Below, piece by piece: positions 42,866 through 51,501 of a DNA stretch of 64,000 nucleotides. The notes under the pieces are model-generated. The model had not been told where the DNA came from, did not search any database, and saw only the letters and a list, made by a program, of their open reading frames with translations. This DNA comes from Paraburkholderia monticola. GTDB lineage: Bacteria; Pseudomonadota; Gammaproteobacteria; Burkholderiales; Burkholderiaceae. The DNA lies in NCBI RefSeq assembly GCF_001580545.1, contig NZ_LRBG01000039.1, positions 800,992 through 864,991 of the forward strand. The letters run 5' to 3'. Numbering within the stretch: the stretch's first letter is position 1; every line of letters begins with the position of its first letter. A program made the translations under genes and the position numbers.

Positions 42866-42904
42866 TAAAAAACGCCGCGGGCCAACAGCCCCGCGGCGTT
42901 CTTC
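42866..42904. terminator. Bidirectional intrinsic terminator
   Basis: AACGCCGCGGG (42871-42881) pairs perfectly with CCCGCGGCGTT (42890-42900) around an 8-nt loop. Read on the minus strand the stem is followed by a T-rich tract (complement of aataaaa), so it ends the permease transcript. On the plus strand it lies just after piuC with a weaker T tract. Confidence 0.85.
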
Positions 42905-42925
42905 ATCGAGCCGGACGAACCTCGA

Positions 42926-44407
42926 TCAAGCCGTCACGGCAGCCCGTCGCGGCGCGACCGCCGATACCACGAAGCTCACGACGATATTCGCGACCAGCGC
43001 GATCAGGCCGATATACAGCGGATAGTTCTCGTGGCCGAAATGCAGCCCGTACACCGGCTTGAGCCCTTGCGAAATCGCGAGGCCCGTGCCGAGCACGATA
43101 CCGACGAGCCAACCGAGGAACAGACCCTGCGTGTTCAGACGACGCGTGTATAGCGAGAACACGACGGCCGGGAAAATCTGCAGAATCCACACGCCGCCGA
43201 GCAGTTGCAGATCGATCGCGTACTGCGTCGGCAGGAACACGATGAACAGCAGCGCGCCGAACTTGACGACCAGCGACACGATCTTCGCATTGGCCGCTTC
43301 CGCTTGAGGCGTGATGTTCGGCGACACCAGCGGACGCCACAGATTGCGCGTGAACAGATTCGCCGCGCCGATCGACATGATCGCGGCCGGCACCAGCGCG
43401 CTGATCGCAATCGCGGCGGCCGCGAAGCCGACGAACCACTGCGGGAACAGCGTGCCGAACAGGGCCGGCACGACGTCGCTCGCCGACTTCACGTTCACGC
43501 CCGCCGCGATCGCCATATAGCCGAGCAGCGCGATCAGGCCGAGCAGCACCGTGTAAGCGGGCAGGAAGATCGCGTTCTTGCGCACCGTCTTCGCCGACGC
43601 CGACGACAGCACCGCCGTCATCGTATGCGGATACATGAACGCGGCGAGCGCCGAGCCGAGCGCAAGCGATGCGAACGCGGTGTACTGATTCGGCTTCAGC
43701 AGGATGCCGGTCGCGCCGCCCTTCGCCTGGAAGTGCGCGTCGGCCAGTTCGAACACGTGCCCATAGCCGCCGAGCTTCACCGGAATCAGCCATACCGCTG
43801 CGATCACGACGATATAGATCATGATGTCCTTGACGAACGCGATCATCGCCGGCGCGCGCAGACCGCTCGCATACGTGTAGAGCGCGAGAATCACGAACGC
43901 GACGATCAGCGGTGTTTCGCCACCGACGCCCAGCCCCCTGATCACGACCTGCATGCCGACCAGTTGCAGCGCGATATACGGCATCGTCGCGACGATGCCG
44001 GTCAGCGCGACGGCCGCTGGGAACCACTTGCCGCCGTATTCGCCGTGCACGTAGTCCGCCGCCGTGATGTGGTTCTTCGCGTGCGCGACCTTCCACAGCT
44101 TCGGCATCACCGCGAACACGAACGGATAGACGATGATCGTGTACGGCAGCGCGAAGAAGCCATACGCGCCCACCGAATAAACGAGCGCAGGCACCGCGAT
44201 CACCGTATAGGCGGTGTAGAAATCGCCGCCGACGAGGAACCACGAAATGACCGTGCCGAACTGTCGGCCGCCGAGGCCCCACTCGTGCAATTGCGTCAGA
44301 TCGCCGCGTTTCCAGCGCGCGGCAAAAAAGCCGATCACCGTGACGAGCACGAAGAAGGCGACGAAGACGGTCATCGCGACCGGGTTCACAGGATTCAGTT
44401 CGCTCAT
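42926..44407 (-). CDS. mctP: MctP-type monocarboxylate permease (sodium:solute symporter family)
   Basis: 493 residues with about 13 transmembrane helices. LHEWGLGGRQFGTVISWFLVGGDFYTAYTVIAVPALVYSVGAYGFFALPYTIIVYPFVF and ATMPYIALQLVGMQVVIRGLG follow rhizobial MctP closely, and ALYTYASGLRAPAMIAFVKDIMIYIVVI is the family centre. MctP imports lactate, pyruvate and similar monocarboxylates. The start at 44407 has GAGG about 9 bases upstream and overlaps DUF3311 by 4 bp. The divergent two-component pair is the probable regulator, as mctRS is in rhizobia. Confidence 0.88.
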   Translation of the reverse strand: MSELNPVNPVAMTVFVAFFVLVTVIGFFAARWKRGDLTQLHEWGLGGRQFGTVISWFLVGGDFYTAYTVIAVPALVYSVGAYGFFALPYTIIVYPFVFAVMPKLWKVAHAKNHITAADYVHGEYGGKWFPAAVALTGIVATMPYIALQLVGMQVVIRGLGVGGETPLIVAFVILALYTYASGLRAPAMIAFVKDIMIYIVVIAAVWLIPVKLGGYGHVFELADAHFQAKGGATGILLKPNQYTAFASLALGSALAAFMYPHTMTAVLSSASAKTVRKNAIFLPAYTVLLGLIALLGYMAIAAGVNVKSASDVVPALFGTLFPQWFVGFAAAAIAISALVPAAIMSIGAANLFTRNLWRPLVSPNITPQAEAANAKIVSLVVKFGALLFIVFLPTQYAIDLQLLGGVWILQIFPAVVFSLYTRRLNTQGLFLGWLVGIVLGTGLAISQGLKPVYGLHFGHENYPLYIGLIALVANIVVSFVVSAVAPRRAAVTA

Positions 44408-44601
44408 TTGAGACCTCGATACACGATGTAAATCAGCAGCGAGGTCAACGGCACCCACAGAAACTGATACCAGTAGAAGAACGGAAAGCCCGCGAGCGAC
44501 GGATGCGTGTCGTTATAAAACGGCAGCCACAGCAGGGCGATATAAGGAATCAGCAGAATGAGCCAGAGCCATGAACGGCCGGCCGAGGGGGAGGTCTCCA
44601 C
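44404..44601 (-). CDS. DUF3311 small membrane protein, permease partner
   Basis: 65 residues with two hydrophobic helices (WLWLILLIPYIALLWLPFY and FFYWYQFLWVPLTSLLIYIVY). DUF3311 proteins are usually encoded directly before sodium:solute symporters of the MctP/PanF type, as here with an ATGA overlap, and are thought to help assembly or activity. GGAGG lies about 10 bases in front of the region around the start. Role inferred from neighbourhood only. Confidence 0.87.
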   Translation of the reverse strand: METSPSAGRSWLWLILLIPYIALLWLPFYNDTHPSLAGFPFFYWYQFLWVPLTSLLIYIVYRGLK

Positions 44602-44786
44602 GAACGTCTCCTGAATATTATCGACAGCACGCGCGATGGCTCGTGGCCGGGCGCGCGGATGCCTGGTTGCCTGAGGTCAGGCGGAAAATCGGGGAACGTC
44701 GCACACTCCCCGCCAAGACTCACGCGGCGCGGTATGCGACGGGCATGTAGTATTCGCCTTCACGCACCGCCTTACAAGCGCGCAAC

Positions 44787-44816
44787 TACGTAAGCCGACT
44801 ACGTAATAATACGTAG
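44787..44816. promoter_or_regulatory. TACGTA repeats between the kinase gene and the DUF3311-mctP operon
   Basis: Three TACGTA copies at 44787-44792, 44800-44805 and 44810-44815. The last two form a perfect inverted repeat CTACGTA-ATAA-TACGTAG (44799-44816). The array ends 21 bp before the kinase ATG. It is a likely binding site for the LuxR/FixJ-type regulator of the same locus, whose HTH class often binds short palindromic sites. The remaining 44602-44786 shows nothing else. Confidence 0.6.
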
Positions 44817-44837
44817 CCCGCTAGCCGGTTTTCGACG

Positions 44838-46253
44838 ATGAAACTCAAAGCAAAGATTGTGTTGCTCGCGATCGTGCCCTTCATGGTGGCGATCGTCAGC
44901 ATCGAGACGGGCGTGCGCCGCGAAGCCACGGCGCTCGCCGAGCGTCAGCATGCGACCACCCAGGCCGCGTACCTGGCGAGCAAGGAAATCGAGCTCAAGC
45001 ACTACGTCGAACTCGCCACCACCGCGATCGCGCCGCTCTACGAAGCCGGCCGCGACAATGCGCGCGACGACGCGCTGCTGCGCACGCGCGCGCTCGCCGT
45101 GCTCGAAAAAATGAATTTCGGCGAGGACGGTTACTTCTTCGTCTACGACATGCACGGCCGCACGCTGATGCATCCGCGCGAGCCGGACCTGGTGGGTCGC
45201 GATCTGTGGTCGTTGCGCGATAGCCAGGGCACGCCGACGATCCAGCAACTGCTGGCAGCGGCCGCGCGCGGCGGCGGCTACGTGCGGTATCTGTGGCATC
45301 GGCCGTCGACCGGCAAGGTCGAGTCGAAGCTCGGCTACGTGGTACCGCTCGAGCGCTGGGGCTGGATGCTCGGCACCGGCATCTATCTCGACGACGTCGA
45401 CACGACGCTCGCGCATATCGACGCCGAAGCTGCGGCCAATATCGCTCGCACGATGAAGTGGATCGACGCGATCGCGCTGGCGGGGCTCGCGGTCATTGCG
45501 CTGTGCGCGCTGGTGCTGAACGTGACCGAATACCGCAGCGCCGACGCGAAGTTGAAGCGTCTCGCGCAGCAAGTGGTCGAGTCGCAGGAAAACGAACGCG
45601 CGCGGCTGTCGCGCGAATTGCATGACGGTATCAGTCAGATGATGGTGTCCGTCAAGCTGCTGCTCGAATCGGCGCTCGCGCGGCTCGAACGCGGCGACGT
45701 GCGTGTCCCGGCCGCAGAGTCCGCGTTGTCCACCGGACTCGCGCGGCTCGGCGATACGCTGCGAGAAATCCGCCGCATCTCTCACGCGCTGCGTCCGTCG
45801 ATGCTCGACGATCTCGGCGTCGCGGCCGCGCTCGAACAGCTGACGCGCGAACTCGGCGACGAGTCCGGCATCGCGATCGGCTTCACGCAGATCGCGCACA
45901 CGCATGCGGCTACCTTGCCCGATGCGGTCAACACCGTGCTGTTTCGCATCGCCCAGGAAGCGCTGACGAACATCGTGCGGCATGCGCAGGCGTCGAGCGC
46001 GGCGCTGGCGCTCGAAGTCTCACGCGATGCGGTCACGCTGGCGATTTCCGACAACGGCCGCGGCTTCGATGTGAGCGACGCCTTCGTCGGCGGACGTGAA
46101 GGTGTCGGGTTGCGCAATATGCGCGAACGGCTCGAAGCGCTCGGCGGCATGCTGTCGTTGAGCTCGCAGCCAGGTCATACCGTCGTCACCGCGCGCGTGC
46201 CGCTGCCAACGACGCACGCAACGGTGCCGCCCTTGCAGGAACTCTCTTCATGA
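44838..46253 (+). CDS. Cache-domain sensor histidine kinase (HisKA_3 type)
   Basis: 471 residues. TM1 is about 6-22; the periplasmic single-Cache sensor about 30-205 contains FGEDGYFFVYDMHGRTLMHPREPDLVGRDLW; TM2 is about 209-229. The HisKA_3 dimerisation domain has the phospho-acceptor His262 (ARLSRELHDGISQMMV). The HATPase domain shows LFRIAQEALTNIVRHAQAS (N box), ISDNGRGFD (G1) and GVGLRNMRERLEALGG (G2). Such sCache kinases sense small carboxylates. With MctP divergent, it is probably the sensor for monocarboxylates (MctS-like). It overlaps the regulator gene by 4 bp. Confidence 0.9.
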   Translation: MKLKAKIVLLAIVPFMVAIVSIETGVRREATALAERQHATTQAAYLASKEIELKHYVELATTAIAPLYEAGRDNARDDALLRTRALAVLEKMNFGEDGYFFVYDMHGRTLMHPREPDLVGRDLWSLRDSQGTPTIQQLLAAAARGGGYVRYLWHRPSTGKVESKLGYVVPLERWGWMLGTGIYLDDVDTTLAHIDAEAAANIARTMKWIDAIALAGLAVIALCALVLNVTEYRSADAKLKRLAQQVVESQENERARLSRELHDGISQMMVSVKLLLESALARLERGDVRVPAAESALSTGLARLGDTLREIRRISHALRPSMLDDLGVAAALEQLTRELGDESGIAIGFTQIAHTHAATLPDAVNTVLFRIAQEALTNIVRHAQASSAALALEVSRDAVTLAISDNGRGFDVSDAFVGGREGVGLRNMRERLEALGGMLSLSSQPGHTVVTARVPLPTTHATVPPLQELSS

Positions 46254-46903
46254 ACGACTCGACCACTCCTTCCATCGCGCGTCTGCTGCTCGTCGACGAT
46301 CATCCGCTCGTGCGCGACGGTCTGCGCGCACGCCTCGAAGCAGTGCGCCATTTCGAGGTGGTCGGCGAAGCGGGCGACGCGCAGGAAGCGCTCGCGCTCG
46401 CCGAACGACAGTCGCCGCATCTCGCGCTGATGGATGTCGGCATGAAAAGCGGTATGAACGGCATTGCGTTGGCCGGCCTCTTTCACGAGCGTTTTCCGGC
46501 GATTCGCGTGCTGATGCTGTCGATGCACGACAACCTCGAATACGTCACCCAGGCGGTACGCGCGGGCGCTAGCGGCTATGTGTTGAAGGATTCGCCCGCG
46601 CTCGAAATCATTCAGGCGATCGGCGCGGTGCTCGACGGCAAGACGTTCTTCAGCGCGGAACTGAGCGCGCGGCTGATCCAGGCATCGGCGACGCAATCGC
46701 CGGTCGAACGTTTGACGCCGCGCGAGCGCGACATTCTCGATGCGCTCGCCGAAGGTCTGTCGAGCAAGCAGATCGCCCAGCGTAACGATCTGTCGGTGCG
46801 AACCGTGGAGACGCATCGGTTGAATCTGAAGCGCAAGCTCGACATCGAAGGCCAGGCCGAGTTGATCAAGTTCGCGGTCGAGAATCGGCGCAACAAGCGT
46901 TGA
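46250..46903 (+). CDS. NarL/FixJ-type response regulator
   Basis: 217 residues. The receiver has D16/D17 (LLLVDDHPLVRDG), phospho-Asp62 (LALMDVGMKSGMNGI) and Lys in GYVLKDSPALEI. The LuxR HTH (about 148-205) is LTPRERDILDALAEGLSSKQIAQRNDLSVRTVETHRLNLKRKL. It pairs with the upstream kinase (4-bp overlap). It probably binds the TACGTA palindromes ahead of the kinase and activates DUF3311-mctP. In rhizobia the equivalent is MctR. Confidence 0.92.
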   Translation: MNDSTTPSIARLLLVDDHPLVRDGLRARLEAVRHFEVVGEAGDAQEALALAERQSPHLALMDVGMKSGMNGIALAGLFHERFPAIRVLMLSMHDNLEYVTQAVRAGASGYVLKDSPALEIIQAIGAVLDGKTFFSAELSARLIQASATQSPVERLTPRERDILDALAEGLSSKQIAQRNDLSVRTVETHRLNLKRKLDIEGQAELIKFAVENRRNKR

Positions 46904-46953
46904 AGGTTGGGGCAGCGCGATAATAGGCGGTCCACACCCGGAGCGACGACAGC

Positions 46954-47496
46954 ATGAAACGCGTGTTCGAACTGAGCCTCGCCGGTCTGTTGCTTTGCGC
47001 GGCGACGGCTCACGTTGATGGCGAGCCGGCGCGTGTCAATCGCGGCCACGATCCGTTCATGCAAATCTCCAAGGCAATCGCCAATTGCCCGACGCCGCTC
47101 GGTCCATTCGAAACCGAAAAGGAATGGCTCGACGATAGCCATTACCGGATCGAGCGCGGCAATAGCTGCTGGATCGAAGGACGTTGCCGTTTGCCGAACG
47201 CGTATCTTTACGACGCGGAAATCGCCGAAAGCGTGCAACGGCGTCTCGCGAACCTGAATGCGGCGACGCACTGGCGCGAACAGTCGACGCTGTGGCTCAC
47301 GCTGCAACGCCGCTTCATTTATGTCGAAGGCTGTGTCGCGCCCGGCTTCGACAAGAAGACCTTCCTCGCCGAACTCGCGAAAACGGCGGACGTCGAGCGC
47401 GTGATCGACAACACGGTCAGCGATCCGCGTGCCGCGCAACTGCCATACCGCACCCAGGCGGACCCCGATAAGCCCGTGCTGGACCCAGGCAATTGA
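46954..47496 (+). CDS. Exported protein with a BON-like C-terminal region
   Basis: 180 residues. The signal peptide is about 1-23 (MKRVFELSLAGLLLCAATAHVDG). The mature part has four cysteines and a region, AESVQRRLANLNAATHWREQSTLWLTLQRRFIYVEGCVAPGFDKKTFLAELAKTADVERVIDNTV, with the V-x-G-x-V...V-x-x-V-x-N pattern of BON domains, which are usually periplasmic and membrane-associated. CWIEGRCRLPNAYLYDAEI may form a disulfide-stabilised loop. Specific function unknown. Follows the regulator by 50 bp but is probably independent. Confidence 0.68.
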   Translation: MKRVFELSLAGLLLCAATAHVDGEPARVNRGHDPFMQISKAIANCPTPLGPFETEKEWLDDSHYRIERGNSCWIEGRCRLPNAYLYDAEIAESVQRRLANLNAATHWREQSTLWLTLQRRFIYVEGCVAPGFDKKTFLAELAKTADVERVIDNTVSDPRAAQLPYRTQADPDKPVLDPGN

Positions 47497-47531
47497 CGCG
47501 GGAAATGACTGCGTTTTCGTCAATGAATCTA

Positions 47532-47591
47532 TATCGACAAACGTCGATAGCAACGCAGAAATCGTTGTTTTGGCCTTGGCAATGTCATTGC
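47532..47591 (+). promoter_or_regulatory. Two inverted repeats ahead of the sulfatase operon
   Basis: TATCGAC-AAAC-GTCGATA (47532-47549, 7-bp arms) and the palindrome GCAATG-T-CATTGC (47579-47591). The second ends 37 bp before the sulfatase ATG, within a likely promoter. They are candidate operators, for example for a sulfur-responsive LysR regulator such as CysB or SsuR. The regulator is inferred; the palindromes are seen. Confidence 0.45.
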
Positions 47592-47628
47592 TAACATCGG
47601 CGGCCCTACCTTACGGTCCGCAATAACA

Positions 47629-49611
47629 ATGACAACATTTCGATTTCGCCGTCCCGACTTTCGCCCTTCATTTCGCGTTGGCCTGATCGGCGCCGCCGTT
47701 GCGAGCTTCGTCATGCTCGCCTCGTGCGGCGAGGACAGCGTGCAGCCCACGTCCGCCGCGTCGAGCGCCGCGCCCGCATCCACGCCGGTCGTCGCGCAGA
47801 AGCGGCCGAACATTCTCTACATCATGGCCGACGACCTCGGCTACTCCGACATCCACGCGTTCGGCGGCGAAATCAACACACCCAATCTCGATGCGCTCGT
47901 ACAGAGCGGCCGCATCCTGACGAATCACCATACGGGCACCGTCTGCGCGATCACGCGTTCGATGCTCATTTCCGGCACCGATCACCATCTGGTCGGCGAA
48001 GGCACGATGGGCGTGCCGACCGACGAGCGCAAAGGACTGCCGGGTTATGAAGGCTATCTGAACGACCGCGCGCTCTCGGTCGCGCAGTTGCTGAAGGACG
48101 GCGGCTATCACACCTACATGGCCGGCAAGTGGCACATCGGCTCGGGCATCGTCGGCAGCGCGACGGGCAGCGGGCAGACGCCCGACCAATGGGGTTTCGA
48201 GCACAGCTACGCGCTGCTCGGCGGCGCCGCGACCAATCACTTCGCGCACGAACCGGCCGGCTCGCAGAACTACACCGAAGACGGCAAGTACGTGCAGCCG
48301 GGCCAACCCGGGCAACCGGGCGGCGCGGGCGGCAGCCCGGCCGTGTTCTATTCGACCGACTTCTACACGCAGCGCCTGATCTCGTACATCGATTCGAACA
48401 AGGGCGACGGCAAGCCGTTCTTCGCGTACGCGGCCTATACATCGCCGCACTGGCCGCTGCAGGTGCCCGACCCCTATCTGCACAATTACGTCGGCAAATA
48501 CGATGCCGGCTATGACGCGATCCGCGATGCGCGTATCGCCCGGCAGAAAGCACTCGGCATCATTCCACAGGACTTCGTGCCGTTCGGCGGCGCCTCGGAG
48601 ACGCTGGCCTCGAGTCCGGCCACCGCGAACAATGGCACCGTGAACGCGAAATACGTGAGCGCCGTGCACAGCGCCGCGCAGGGCTACACCGATTACGGCC
48701 CCGGCTATGTGAACAAGAAGTGGGACAGCCTGTCGCCGGCCGAGAAGAAAGCGCAGGCGCGCTACATGGAAATCTACGCGGGCATGGTCGAGAACCTCGA
48801 TCACAACATCGGCCTGCTGATTCAGCATCTGAAGGACATCGGCGAATACGACAACACGTTCATCATGTTCCAGTCGGATAACGGCGCCGAAGGCTGGCCG
48901 ATCGATTCCGGCGCGGACCCGACCGCCACCGACACCGCGAACGCGACCGATCCCACCTACTCGCAACTCGGCACCGACAACGGCAAGCAAAACGCGCAAC
49001 GCCTGCAATACGGCTTGCGCTGGGCCGAAGTCAGCGCGACGCCGTTCCGCCTGACCAAGGGCTATTCGGGCGAAGGCGGCGTGTCGACGCCGTTGATCGT
49101 GCATCTGCCGGGACAAACTGATCAGAAGCCGACGCTGCGTGAATTCACCCACGTGACGGACAACACCGCAACGTTCCTCGCGGTCGCGCAGATCACACCG
49201 CCGACCACACCGGCCCCCGCGCTGATCAACACGCTGACCGGCGTCGATCAGAACAAGGGCAAGGTGGTCTACAACAATCGCTACGTCTATCCGATCACTG
49301 GCCAATCGCTGCTGCCGCTGCTCGAAGATCAGAGTACGGCGCCGGTGCATAGCGCGTCGTTCGGCGACGAAGCGTACGGCCGCGGCTATCTGCGCAGTGC
49401 CGACGGCCACTGGAAGGCGTTGTGGACGGAACCGCCGCTCGGCCCCGTCGACGGTCACTGGCAGCTGTACGACATGAGCGCCGATCGCGGCGAAACGCAG
49501 GACGTGTCCACGCAGAACCAGTCGATCATCGATGGTCTCGTGCAGCAGTGGAACGCCTATATGACGAGCGTCGGCGGCGTCGAGCCGCTGCGTCCGCGCG
49601 GTTACTACTGA
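47629..49611 (+). CDS. Lipoprotein arylsulfatase-type sulfatase with a non-canonical CxIxR site
   Basis: 660 residues. A lipoprotein signal (VASFVMLASCGED) puts the lipid-bearing Cys at 33. The sulfatase fold has Ca-binding D68/D69 (YIMADDLGYSD), the candidate formylglycine Cys106 in TVCAITRSMLISG, AGKWHIGSG, and FIMFQSDNGAEGW. The usual motif is C-x-P-S/T-R; here Ile replaces Pro. The C-terminal subdomain (KGYSGEGGVSTPLIVHLPG, GHWQLYDMSADRGE) is typical. It is probably periplasmic, membrane-anchored, and splits sulfate esters for sulfur supply. The FGE-family gene 8 bp downstream is its likely maturase. Confidence 0.88.
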   Translation: MTTFRFRRPDFRPSFRVGLIGAAVASFVMLASCGEDSVQPTSAASSAAPASTPVVAQKRPNILYIMADDLGYSDIHAFGGEINTPNLDALVQSGRILTNHHTGTVCAITRSMLISGTDHHLVGEGTMGVPTDERKGLPGYEGYLNDRALSVAQLLKDGGYHTYMAGKWHIGSGIVGSATGSGQTPDQWGFEHSYALLGGAATNHFAHEPAGSQNYTEDGKYVQPGQPGQPGGAGGSPAVFYSTDFYTQRLISYIDSNKGDGKPFFAYAAYTSPHWPLQVPDPYLHNYVGKYDAGYDAIRDARIARQKALGIIPQDFVPFGGASETLASSPATANNGTVNAKYVSAVHSAAQGYTDYGPGYVNKKWDSLSPAEKKAQARYMEIYAGMVENLDHNIGLLIQHLKDIGEYDNTFIMFQSDNGAEGWPIDSGADPTATDTANATDPTYSQLGTDNGKQNAQRLQYGLRWAEVSATPFRLTKGYSGEGGVSTPLIVHLPGQTDQKPTLREFTHVTDNTATFLAVAQITPPTTPAPALINTLTGVDQNKGKVVYNNRYVYPITGQSLLPLLEDQSTAPVHSASFGDEAYGRGYLRSADGHWKALWTEPPLGPVDGHWQLYDMSADRGETQDVSTQNQSIIDGLVQQWNAYMTSVGGVEPLRPRGYY

Positions 49612-49618
49612 GCACACG

Positions 49619-50710
49619 ATGGCGTTTTCATTCAAGCTCAAGAGCGGCGTGGCGCTGTATGGCGCGTACGCCGCAATCGCGGCGGCCGCGTTCGCCGTCG
49701 CGTTTGCGGCGCCTTCCATCAGTGCGGCGAGCGCGGCCGCATTTGGCGCTGGCCCGTCCGGCGCATTCGACAACCTGAACCGCTCGCGCCCCCTCGCCGC
49801 GCTCGGCTCCGAACAGCAATGCAAGCGTTACTCGGGCTTGCCCGCGCGCTGGCGCGACGACCCGCAGGCCGGCATGGTGCATCTGCATGGCGGCGACTTC
49901 GTGTTCGGCAGCAAGCTCGGCTACGAAGACGAACGCCCGGCCGGCGACGGCAAGACACATGTCGCCGGTTTCTGGATCGACCAGACCGACGTCACGAATG
50001 CACAGTTCGCCGCGTTCGTGCACGCGACGGGCTACGTCAGCGATGCGGAGCGCCAGGGCGGCGCGGTGGTATTTCACACCCCGACGCGCGAAGAGATGAA
50101 CGCGCGCGATCTCGCGTGGTGGAGCTGGGTCAAAAGCGCCGCATGGAATCATCCGGGCGGCCCCGGCAGCAATCTCGACGGCCGGATGAATCAACCGGTG
50201 ACGATGGTCACGCAGGCCGATGCGCTCGCGTACGCGCATTGGCTTGGCCGCGATCTGCCGACCGAAGCCGAATGGGAATATGCGGGCAAGGCCGGCCATG
50301 ACGGCGCGGATCTCGATACCGCGCCGCGCGACGCGCACGGCAAGCCGAGCGCGAACTACTGGCAAGGCGTATTTCCGGTGCTCGACACCGGCGAGGATGG
50401 TCACGTGGGCCTCGCGCCCGTCGGCTGCTATGCGGCGAACGATTTCAGGCTCTACGACATGATCGGCAATGCGTGGGAATGGACCAGGGACGTGTACACC
50501 GGTCCCCACCAGTCGCATACGAACGGCGACACCGCGGCCGTCGCGCCACTCAGCCGCCGGCACGATACGCCGATGGTGATCAAAGGCGGTTCGTTCCTGT
50601 GCTCGCGCGACTACTGCGTCAGGTATCGCGCGGCGTCGCGCGAGCAGCAGGAAGCCGACTTGCCGGCTTCGCATATCGGCTTTCGCACGGTGTCGAGGGA
50701 TGCATCATGA
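49619..50710 (+). CDS. Formylglycine-generating enzyme (SUMF1 family) with N-terminal export segment
   Basis: 363 residues. A hydrophobic N-terminus (VALYGAYAAIAAAAFAVAFAAPSISAASA, about 11-40) suggests a signal peptide or membrane anchor. The FGE-sulfatase domain (about 84-360) contains GMVHLHGGDFVFGS, YVTNAQF-like WIDQTDVTNAQFAAFV, RDLPTEAEWEYAGKAGHD, YDMIGNAWEWTRD and GGSFLCSRDYCVRYR. Cys328 and Cys333 correspond to the Cys pair that binds copper in aerobic FGE. It should oxidise the sulfatase active-site Cys to formylglycine using O2. It follows the sulfatase and overlaps the next gene by 4 bp. Confidence 0.88.
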   Translation: MAFSFKLKSGVALYGAYAAIAAAAFAVAFAAPSISAASAAAFGAGPSGAFDNLNRSRPLAALGSEQQCKRYSGLPARWRDDPQAGMVHLHGGDFVFGSKLGYEDERPAGDGKTHVAGFWIDQTDVTNAQFAAFVHATGYVSDAERQGGAVVFHTPTREEMNARDLAWWSWVKSAAWNHPGGPGSNLDGRMNQPVTMVTQADALAYAHWLGRDLPTEAEWEYAGKAGHDGADLDTAPRDAHGKPSANYWQGVFPVLDTGEDGHVGLAPVGCYAANDFRLYDMIGNAWEWTRDVYTGPHQSHTNGDTAAVAPLSRRHDTPMVIKGGSFLCSRDYCVRYRAASREQQEADLPASHIGFRTVSRDAS

Positions 50711-51501
50711 AGCGACTTATCGTTGCCGCGCTTGCGCTCACGGTGTTGCCTGCGTTGTTGCCTGAACGCTCGCACGCCGCATCGCAGACGATCAAGGTCG
50801 GCGTGAGTTCGGGCGCGCAAGCCGAGATCATGAATGAGGTGCGCCGCGTCGCCGCGACCGAGGGCCTCGCGCTCGACGTCGTCGTGTTCGATCAGCCTGC
50901 GCGGATCGACGCCGCGCTGGCCGCGAAAGAGATCGACGTCGCGAGCTTCGAAGACGAACCGGCACTCGACGCGCAGCGCAAACAGCATGGCTATGCACTG
51001 ACGAGCGTGGCCACGACAGTCACGTTTCCGCTCGCGCTGTACTCGCGCAAGCTGACGAACCTCGTGCAACTGCAACGGGGCGCCACGATCGCGATTCCCG
51101 ACGACCCCGCCGGCACCGCACGCGCGTTGATCCTTCTGCAAAACGAAACGCTGCTGACGTTCCGCGACAGCGCGGGCCTGCATGCGACGCTCGCCGACAT
51201 CACGAGCAACCGGCTCGGCCTGAAGATTCGCCAGGTGCCGCGCGCGCGTCTGTACGACACGCTGAACAGCGTCGCATTCGCGGTGATCGACAGCGACACC
51301 GCGGCACGCTCGGGTCTTCACCCGGCACGCGACAGCCTCAGCCTCGAAGACGCGCGCTCGCCGTACGCGAACGTACTGACCGTGCGCGAAGGCGATCGCC
51401 AGGACGCATGGGTCGGTCAGCTGGTCGCCGCCTATCATTCGAACGACGTCGCGCATTTCATTCTCACGCGATATCAGGACTCGGTGCGTCGGCCGTGGTA
51501 A
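50707..51501 (+). CDS. MetQ/NlpA-type periplasmic binding protein, no ABC partner adjacent
   Basis: 264 residues. Signal peptide about 1-24 (LTVLPALLPERSHA before ASQTIKVGVSSG). The NlpA/MetQ fold is shown by AEIMNEVRRVAATEGLALDVVVFD, LAAKEIDVASFEDEPALDAQRKQHG, and TIAIPDDPAGTARALILLQNETLLTFRDSAGL. MetQ itself is a lipoprotein, but no lipobox is seen here. The start overlaps the FGE stop (ATGA). It may bind a small sulfur-containing ligand released by or linked to the sulfatase. No ATPase or permease gene follows, so it must pair with components elsewhere or act alone. Confidence 0.8.
   Translation: MKRLIVAALALTVLPALLPERSHAASQTIKVGVSSGAQAEIMNEVRRVAATEGLALDVVVFDQPARIDAALAAKEIDVASFEDEPALDAQRKQHGYALTSVATTVTFPLALYSRKLTNLVQLQRGATIAIPDDPAGTARALILLQNETLLTFRDSAGLHATLADITSNRLGLKIRQVPRARLYDTLNSVAFAVIDSDTAARSGLHPARDSLSLEDARSPYANVLTVREGDRQDAWVGQLVAAYHSNDVAHFILTRYQDSVRRPW

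Noticed and set aside
47668..49824. Long open frame on the minus strand over the sulfatase gene
   Set aside because: The plus-strand sulfatase has clear catalytic motifs and a lipobox; the antisense translation has no recognisable pattern.
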